A stretch of DNA of 11,750 bases from Bacteroidota bacterium (lineage in GTDB: Bacteria; Bacteroidota; Rhodothermia; Rhodothermales; UBA10348), in NCBI GenBank assembly GCA_004356265.1, contig SMXK01000217.1, positions 1-11,750 on the forward strand. Direction: 5' to 3'. Position numbers and translations under genes: made by a program. This document shows, in pieces, positions 7,352 through 11,750 of the stretch (position 1 is the first letter of the stretch; each line of letters starts with the position of its first letter). The notes under the pieces were generated by a model, which was given only the letters and a program-made list of their open reading frames with translations, did no database searches and was not told the DNA's origin.

Positions 7352-8824
7352 TTACAATCGCGCTTCCAACTGTTCAACCACCGCTTTCAAAACCTTCGTA
7401 CGAGCATGAAGCTTACAGTTCGACTCCACCACGATCCAGGGTGCGTACTTACTATTCGTTCGCTTCAGCATCAGGTCGACAGCCTGTGCATAGTCGTCCC
7501 ATTTTTCTCTGTTGCGCCAGTCTTCGTCCGTGATCTTCCATAACTTGTGGGGCGTCTTTTCGCGTAATTTGAAGCGTCGGAGTTGCTCATCTTTGCTCAG
7601 ATGAAGCCAGAATTTCATTATGAGAGCACCTGACTTGGCCCATTCCTGCTCCATCTCAACGATCTCGGTATAGGCGCGCTCACACTCGACGGGCGTGCAG
7701 AATCCTTCAATCTTCTCAACCAGTACGCGACCGTACCAGGTGCGATCGAAGATAAATATGTGACCGTTGCGCGGAGCATTCTTCCAGAATCGCCACAGGT
7801 AGTGGTGGGATTTCTCTTCGCCCGTGGGGGCGGCAATCGGGATGACGCGGTAGCCTCGCGGGTCGAGTCCGGAAACCAGACGTCTGATATTGCCACCTTT
7901 GCCGGCTGCATCCCACCCCTCGTAGGCAAGAGCAATCGGAATGCGCTTGCGATAGGCGACGTTTTGCAGGCGCCGAAGTTTACCCTGGAGGCGATCTAAA
8001 TCCTTCTCGTACCGATCCCTGTCCAGGGACTTGGAGAGATCGAAATCAGCCAGCCTCAGGGCTCCCTGTTTAGATGCCCTCTTCGTCAAAGCAGGGCGCG
8101 CGGCGCGCGGCGATGTACCGCCACTGACCGCTTTCTCCATGGTCTCGACCAGAGTGCGCGTCATGGTAAGCGACGCGAACCGCCAGTTATCCGCGGGCAG
8201 GATTGTCCATGGTACCACTTCCGTATGCGTCGACTCGAGTACCAAATCGGCGTTTTTGCTGTACCGGTCGAACCGCTTTAACATGATCAAGTCTCGTTTG
8301 GTGACCCGCCAGGATGTATTCGGATCCGCTGCGAGTTTCTTCAACCGCTTTTTCTGCTCCCGCTTCGAAACATGCAGATAGAACTTGGCGAAAGCATAAT
8401 CTGAATCGGCAAGCTGCCGCTCGAAGGCGTTAATGCGACGAAACCAGTCGGTCTGGGCAGTAGCAGACTTGAATCTCTTAGCGCGGTGGAAGAGCGGGCG
8501 GTACCAATTGTCCATAAAGATGCCCAGCGCGCCCTTGGGTGGCAGGCGTCTCCAGAAGTCCCAAAAGAACGGGTGTAGTTGGGCGTCGTTGGTTGAAGAT
8601 GATTGCGTGTGGAGTCTGAACCCGCGAGGATCCAGACTCATGACCAGTTTACCGACAAGAAGGCCTTTTCCCGAAGCACTCGGACCACTGAGCACCACGA
8701 TGACGGGGATGCCCCGACTGTAACATTCGCGCTGCAGTTCGCCCAGTCTGAGCGTCAGCGTTTCCATCTGGCTTTTATACTCACTCTTGCTGAGTGGTAC
8801 GTCAGGACTCACCCCGGTCATCAT
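7352..8824 (-). CDS. pap: Two-domain polyphosphate kinase 2 (polyphosphate:AMP phosphotransferase)
   Basis: A 490-residue tandem PPK2 protein, close to the roughly 500 residues of class II PPK2 enzymes such as the Pseudomonas aeruginosa PAP. These use polyP to turn AMP into ADP. The N-terminal copy (about 15-230) has a P-loop 'LSGPSASGKG' (45-54) and 'FMDNWYRP' (103-110). The C-terminal copy (about 258-490) has the canonical set: 'YEGWDAAGKGG' (301-311), 'LDPRGYRVIPIAAPT', 'HYLWRFWKNAP', 'FDRTWYGRVLVE' (359-370), 'WLHLSKDEQLRRF' and 'YAPWIVVE'. The copy with D360-R361 is expected to be catalytic. The N copy, which has Asp-Asn-Trp at that place, may be structural, as reported for this class. 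The linker (about 233-255) is Ala/Arg/Lys-rich. The ATG at 8824 has GGGAG 6 nt upstream. The gene shares direction with sixA and ppk1, putting polyP synthesis and use in one cluster. Confidence 0.95.
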   Translation of the reverse strand: MMTGVSPDVPLSKSEYKSQMETLTLRLGELQRECYSRGIPVIVVLSGPSASGKGLLVGKLVMSLDPRGFRLHTQSSSTNDAQLHPFFWDFWRRLPPKGALGIFMDNWYRPLFHRAKRFKSATAQTDWFRRINAFERQLADSDYAFAKFYLHVSKREQKKRLKKLAADPNTSWRVTKRDLIMLKRFDRYSKNADLVLESTHTEVVPWTILPADNWRFASLTMTRTLVETMEKAVSGGTSPRAARPALTKRASKQGALRLADFDLSKSLDRDRYEKDLDRLQGKLRRLQNVAYRKRIPIALAYEGWDAAGKGGNIRRLVSGLDPRGYRVIPIAAPTGEEKSHHYLWRFWKNAPRNGHIFIFDRTWYGRVLVEKIEGFCTPVECERAYTEIVEMEQEWAKSGALIMKFWLHLSKDEQLRRFKLREKTPHKLWKITDEDWRNREKWDDYAQAVDLMLKRTNSKYAPWIVVESNCKLHARTKVLKAVVEQLEARL

Positions 8825-8830
8825 GATTAT

Positions 8831-8835
8831 CTCCC
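8831..8835 (-). promoter_or_regulatory. Ribosome binding site of the PPK2 gene
   Basis: GGGAG on the minus strand lies 6 nt before the ATG at 8824. It supports that ATG over the second, adjacent ATG (codon 2). Confidence 0.6.
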
Positions 8836-8940
8836 GCTGTATGCGACGCGATTATCGTATTTTCGCGACCATAGGTCGTCAGACACTCTGGACGGATCTC
8901 TCTTGAAACCTAAGTCACCGACTGTTGGATTGCAACAGAT

Positions 8941-8970
8941 CATCAGGATGGGTTTCTTCTTCTCCTGATG
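8941..8970. repeat. Inverted repeat between the GNAT and PPK2 genes
   Basis: CATCAGGA (8941-8948) and TCCTGATG (8963-8970) form a perfect 8-bp stem with a 14-nt loop in the 216-bp gap after the GNAT stop. No T-run follows on either strand, so it is at best a weak terminator or an RNA-processing or regulator site. Confidence 0.35.
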
Positions 8971-9040
8971 GTTTCAACCATAATCCTCAGCCAATTAGAA
9001 TCCTTCAGAAACTCTGGATAGAGGAGTAGCTGACTTTGAG

Positions 9041-9988
9041 TTATGCCCTGATTGAAGATGGAAATGTCAATTTCTGATCCGATTTAAATTCCGGCGACAC
9101 GATCAGCACATCATCGGTCACTTCTTCCCTGCGAAGCGCACTCAGTACCAGACGATCTGTGCAGAACAACCAGTGAATTTCTTCTTGTCTGAACGTCCCC
9201 AGCAGAAATTCAAGATCGTGTTCCATCGGCATCCGTTCGGCTACGATGTCGTGAACTCTGATGGCCGAATCCGTCTGTTCCACAACAACTATAGTATCCA
9301 GTTCCTCAATGTAATACGTCCAGTCCCGGTACTGATACAGGAACATGAAGAGCAAGAGTTTAGGATTTCGGAACCCCAGTACGTTCGATACGGGCTCACG
9401 ATCAAATGCAAGACGTTTTAAAATCGAAAAATCTCCATCGATGCCCAGGTCAAGTTTTTGAAAAGGGGCTCCAGCGGATGTGACTCCGGTGACATTGTGG
9501 GTGACATCGAAATATTCGGCCTGCCTCACGAATCCCAGTTTCTCGTAGAATCCTGCGGCCACATCATCGGTAAACAGGAATGTCATGTCGAATTGATCAT
9601 CGATCCATGTGCGGCTACGATTCCACAGTTCTCGCTGGATTCCCCGGCCGCGGTATTCCGGGCGGGTTCCCACTGTCAACAGCTGAGCCCATCGACTGAC
9701 GTTACCCCGAAAGGTGATATCCGATGGATACACGCAGATCGAAGCCACACACTCATCACCGTCAAAGGCTGAAAACGCGGTATAGTTCTTATCCCACAGC
9801 CCTTTGTCGCGCCAGAGGTTGAAGTCGAGGCCAAACAGCGTTTCCGCATATTTCTCAAATGCTGCAAGAGCATCAGGATCGTCGAAATAGTGACTTCGGT
9901 AATCGAGGTTTTTGGTCACAGGCTCTGCCTCAAGATCCATAAGTTTCTGATATATCGTCACATCCGCCTTCGGGTCAACATTGAGCAC
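9041..9988 (-). CDS. GNAT-family N-acetyltransferase
   Basis: A 315-residue protein. The acetyl-CoA binding core (motif A) is 'LLTVGTRPEYRGRGIQREL' (103-121), with the R-x-x-G-x-G pattern at R113-G114-R115-G116. 'DDVAAGFYEKLGFVRQAEYF' (141-160) is motif B, including the usual Tyr of 'GFYEKLGF'. Residues 65-95 supply the preceding strands ('AFSAFDGDECVASICVYPSD'). The chain then runs on for about 155 residues with strand-like segments ('WTYYIEELDTIVVVEQ', 'IRVHDIVAERM', 'HWLFCTDRLVLSAL') that look like a second, degenerate GNAT-like half. Such two-part acetyltransferases are common and their substrates are usually unknown, and no substrate can be named here. The start is a GTG without a clear ribosome binding site. 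An internal ATG at codon 17 is possible. The gene is divergent from the VOC-like gene and has no evident tie to the polyP genes. Confidence 0.85.
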   Translation of the reverse strand: MLNVDPKADVTIYQKLMDLEAEPVTKNLDYRSHYFDDPDALAAFEKYAETLFGLDFNLWRDKGLWDKNYTAFSAFDGDECVASICVYPSDITFRGNVSRWAQLLTVGTRPEYRGRGIQRELWNRSRTWIDDQFDMTFLFTDDVAAGFYEKLGFVRQAEYFDVTHNVTGVTSAGAPFQKLDLGIDGDFSILKRLAFDREPVSNVLGFRNPKLLLFMFLYQYRDWTYYIEELDTIVVVEQTDSAIRVHDIVAERMPMEHDLEFLLGTFRQEEIHWLFCTDRLVLSALRREEVTDDVLIVSPEFKSDQKLTFPSSIRA

Positions 9989-10107
9989 TTAGATTAATGC
10001 AGATTCCTGGTTAGGTTTCACACATTAGCAGAGAGTACAGGTGGAGTCCCGATGAGGTCTCTCTGTAATTAAAAGAAGCAATAATTTTGGCAGGTGGCTG
10101 AGAACGC
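9989..10107. promoter_or_regulatory. Divergent intergenic region with inverted repeat
   Basis: These 119 bp separate the divergent GNAT and VOC-like genes and must hold both promoters if each gene is transcribed from here. A perfect 7-bp inverted repeat lies at CAGAGAG (10029-10035) and CTCTCTG (10059-10065), followed by an AT-rich run (AATTAAAAG). It could be an operator, but I cannot assign -35/-10 boxes with confidence. Confidence 0.35.
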
Positions 10108-10980
10108 ATGACGAAGAGAATATACACTGCATTTACGATCGCAACAGTGACCGCCGTTTGCTTACCGGCCGGCCATAGCGCAGACCTTTCGGGTTCCAGC
10201 TTTCCAGTCGGTCTGGACCATGTGAATATCGCCGTGAATGACCTGGCCAGTGCGAAAGGGACTTTCGAGGCACTCGGATTCACGATCAAACCCGGACGCC
10301 TTCACAATAACTCGATTGATAATCTGCATCTCAAATTTCAGGATGGAACCGAATTAGAACTCATCACAGCCTCATCACCACTGGACAAACTCGCGAAGGA
10401 ATATATTGAACTCATTGCAGAGGGCGACGGAGCCGCATTTGTGGCCATGCGAGCCTCGAACCTGGGATTTCTGAGTGAGCGTCTGGAGGAGCTTGGTATT
10501 CCCATCACCGTGAGTGGCGAGGATCATCATCTCACGATTTCTATTTCTGAGGATCACGAGCTGCGGCCTATCTGGTTTGTGGAAGAATCAGATCTGTGGA
10601 TCGATCAGCCCGGATTTACCACGCACGCCAATGGTGCGCAGGGGCTCATCAGAGTGTGGTTTGCCTCAGGACTTTCAGACCAGATTGGCGGGCTGTTTCA
10701 GCCGACTGAATATTCGGGAGCATCTCAGGCTCCATTGCTGTTTTCCGACAGGTCAGTTCAAACCAGTGACCTGGAAGTACCGGTGAAGGGGCGCGCCATA
10801 GTGGGCGTAACCATTCGAGTCGCATCGATAGATCCTGTAGAGTCATTGCTGGAGGAAGCAGGTATTGAGGCTGAGAGAACCGCCCAGAGCCGTGGAAAGA
10901 GCCTTCTGGTTCCCCCCGAATCTGCCCACGGCGTTTGGCTGGAATTTCTCGAACCCGGCGCAAATACTGATCGACAATGA
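10108..10980 (+). CDS. Exported glyoxalase-like (VOC superfamily) protein
   Basis: A 290-residue protein. Residues 1-25 read as a Sec signal peptide: basic start (MTKR), hydrophobic core, then 'AGHSA' before D26. The cysteine at 18 lacks a proper lipobox. The mature part begins with a VOC-fold half-site: 'VGLDHVNIAVNDLASAKGTFEALGFTI' (34-60), with H38 as a likely metal ligand, and 'DGTELELIT' (79-87), with E84 as the partner. Later segments ('RAIVGVTIRVASIDPVESLLEEAGI' and 'GVWLEFLEP') look like a further VOC repeat, so this may be the Glyoxalase_3/glyoxalase-like group. That fold covers dioxygenases, isomerases and resistance proteins, and no substrate can be inferred. Export to the periplasm is unusual for the fold but not unknown. 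The ATG at 10108 has TGAGA 5 nt upstream. Confidence 0.8.
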   Translation: MTKRIYTAFTIATVTAVCLPAGHSADLSGSSFPVGLDHVNIAVNDLASAKGTFEALGFTIKPGRLHNNSIDNLHLKFQDGTELELITASSPLDKLAKEYIELIAEGDGAAFVAMRASNLGFLSERLEELGIPITVSGEDHHLTISISEDHELRPIWFVEESDLWIDQPGFTTHANGAQGLIRVWFASGLSDQIGGLFQPTEYSGASQAPLLFSDRSVQTSDLEVPVKGRAIVGVTIRVASIDPVESLLEEAGIEAERTAQSRGKSLLVPPESAHGVWLEFLEPGANTDRQ

Positions 10981-11162
10981 CGTTACACTTATACGTTGAG
11001 CCCAGGCGCTCCAGCGCAGCGGCACCGATTACGTGTTGCGGATTGAGCTCTATAGATCGCTTATTAACGATTCTTTGCCGAACGCGAAACAAAAGAGGGT
11101 CAGCTCATTGGTCGCAGTCAACATACCGGCACCCGGCTACATTGTGACCACATCGATACTGG
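10981..11162. other. Intergenic region between convergent VOC-like and dockerin-like genes
   Basis: About 180 bp between convergent genes. I looked for a hairpin followed by a T-run on either strand and did not find a convincing one. No RNA gene or open frame of note is seen. Confidence 0.4.
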
Positions 11163-11750
11163 CTATGGGCATGACCACACCGCGGGAATGATCGTACACG
11201 GATCGCACGGTGGTGTTCCTCCTTTGAATACATAAGCCACCAGTGCGATGATATCCGCGGAAGTAACTGCACCGTTGCAATTGATGTCGCCTGCAGCAAC
11301 GCACGGGATCGGACCGGAGCCTCCCTTGAATACAAAATTCACCAGAGCTATGATGTCAGATGATGTGACGAGGGCGTCGCCGTTTACATCCCCCGGATCA
11401 GAAATCAGACATCCCGTGGCCACACAACACATAGAGGCACAGGTGAGCGCATCGGCGGTCGGATCAGGACCACAACCAGGATATGGCGCCATCGGAGCAG
11501 CCCCTCCGCCCGAAGTAAAAGAAATCAGATAAGTGAGGTCGGTAACACTGATTACGCCATCATCATTCAGATCTGCCGCATCACGACAGGCCAGGGAACC
11601 GCCTCCAAAAACGAAGGCCTGGAGCACCGCATTATCCAGTGGATCAACAACGCCATCACAGTTAACGTCCCCACGAATAAAGTCAGATTGGCTCCAGCCA
11701 TCACTGTTCAACAGCAATACGCAACACATGATGCCAAGTGTGATTCGAAC
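11163..11750 (-). CDS. Secreted dockerin/EF-hand repeat protein (5' end outside window)
   Basis: The minus-strand frame is open to the window edge. The first ATG, at 11729, falls inside a hydrophobic stretch ('RITLGIMCCVLLLNSDGWSQ'), so the true start of the signal peptide probably lies beyond base 11750. Counting from that ATG, the rest is 188 residues made almost wholly of four dockerin-type calcium loops: 'GDVNCDGVVDPLD' (20-32), 'DLNDDGVISVTD' (53-64), 'GDVNGDALVTSSD' (113-125) and 'GDINCNGAVTSAD' (148-160). Each is followed by a helix ending in Gly-Gly ('ALVNFVFKGG', 'ALVAYVFKGG'). A Cys/Pro-rich linker (about 80-112) separates the two pairs. Dockerin repeats bind calcium and, in some systems, cohesins on scaffolds. 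In FCB-type candidate phyla they are common at the ends of exported proteins. Here no catalytic domain accompanies them. The chain ends in a Cys/Pro-rich tail. Confidence 0.8.
   Translation of the reverse strand, partial: VRITLGIMCCVLLLNSDGWSQSDFIRGDVNCDGVVDPLDNAVLQAFVFGGGSLACRDAADLNDDGVISVTDLTYLISFTSGGGAAPMAPYPGCGPDPTADALTCASMCCVATGCLISDPGDVNGDALVTSSDIIALVNFVFKGGSGPIPCVAAGDINCNGAVTSADIIALVAYVFKGGTPPCDPCTIIPAVWSCP
11217..11291 (-). repeat. Dockerin-like repeat 4
   Basis: Encodes a calcium-loop and helix unit ('GDINCNGAVTSADIIALV') that is very similar to the unit at 11319-11393. The fifth loop position is Asn instead of Asp. The close match suggests a fairly recent internal duplication. Confidence 0.7.
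11319..11393 (-). repeat. Dockerin-like repeat 3
   Basis: Encodes 'GDVNGDALVTSSDIIALV' and the following 'NFVFKGG'. It pairs with the unit at 11217-11291. The usual loop glycine after the second Asp is Ala here. Confidence 0.7.
11505..11573 (-). repeat. Dockerin-like repeat 2
   Basis: Encodes 'DLNDDGVISVTDLTYLISF' and a Gly-rich end. The calcium loop has all expected acidic residues. Confidence 0.6.
11601..11672 (-). repeat. Dockerin-like repeat 1
   Basis: Encodes 'GDVNCDGVVDPLDNAVLQAF' and 'VFGG', the first calcium loop after the signal peptide. It is more divergent from repeats 3 and 4 than those are from each other. Confidence 0.6.

Noticed and set aside
7216..7543. Plus-strand open frames in and after the PPK2-sixA gap
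   Set aside because: They run mostly antisense to the PPK2 3' end, have no recognisable domain and show low-complexity composition.
8603..8968. Plus-strand open frame across the start of the PPK2 gene
   Set aside because: It is antisense to the conserved N-terminal P-loop region of PPK2 and has no domain of its own.
11105..11335. Minus-strand open frame overlapping the 3' end of the dockerin-like gene, as a possible frameshifted extension
   Set aside because: The dockerin frame has its own stop after a complete fourth repeat and a Cys/Pro tail; the other frame shows no repeat pattern.
1..11750. CRISPR arrays, tRNA or rRNA genes, insertion sequences
   Set aside because: I found no regularly spaced direct repeats, no tRNA-like or rRNA-like sequence and no transposase frame on either strand.

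Overview
The window is organised around inorganic polyphosphate (polyP). It most likely comes from an uncultured bacterium of the FCB type, for example candidate phylum Zixibacteria or a relative. That guess rests mainly on the secreted, cysteine-containing dockerin-like protein at the right edge, whose repeats end in the pattern 'ALVNFVFKGG', and on the mixed gene set. Base composition is moderate, and several genes appear to use GTG or TTG starts.

Left half, plus strand (1-4145): five genes lie in one direction. They are the C-terminal end of a DUF4956/MgtC-like protein, a membrane-anchored SdiA-regulated/phytase-like beta-propeller, a DIPP-like NUDIX hydrolase, a CYTH-like + CHAD polyP-binding protein, and a ParA-type ATPase. 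The CHAD gene follows the NUDIX gene by about 20 bp, and the ParA gene starts 3 bp after the CHAD stop. The last three genes therefore look like one transcription and translation unit.

Middle, minus strand (8824-4127): a convergent polyP operon is read in the order two-domain PPK2 (polyP:AMP phosphotransferase), SixA-like phosphohistidine phosphatase with a basic C-terminal tail, and PPK1. The ribosome binding site of ppk1 lies inside the last codons of sixA. The 3' ends of ppk1 and the ParA gene overlap by 19 bp.

Right part (9041-11750): a GNAT acetyltransferase (minus) and an exported glyoxalase/VOC-like protein (plus) are divergent across a 119-bp gap. They are followed by a secreted dockerin/EF-hand repeat protein (minus) that runs off the window edge. 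These three have no evident link to polyP.

How the genes may work together: PPK1 would make polyP from ATP and PPK2 would spend it to phosphorylate AMP. The CHAD protein would bind the polymer or granule. The NUDIX enzyme may cleave polyP or related pyrophosphates, and SixA may act on phosphohistidine, possibly that of PPK1. The most interesting inference is that the ParA ATPase next to the CHAD protein positions or partitions polyP granules, with CHAD as the cargo adaptor. No ParB gene and no exopolyphosphatase gene is present in the window.
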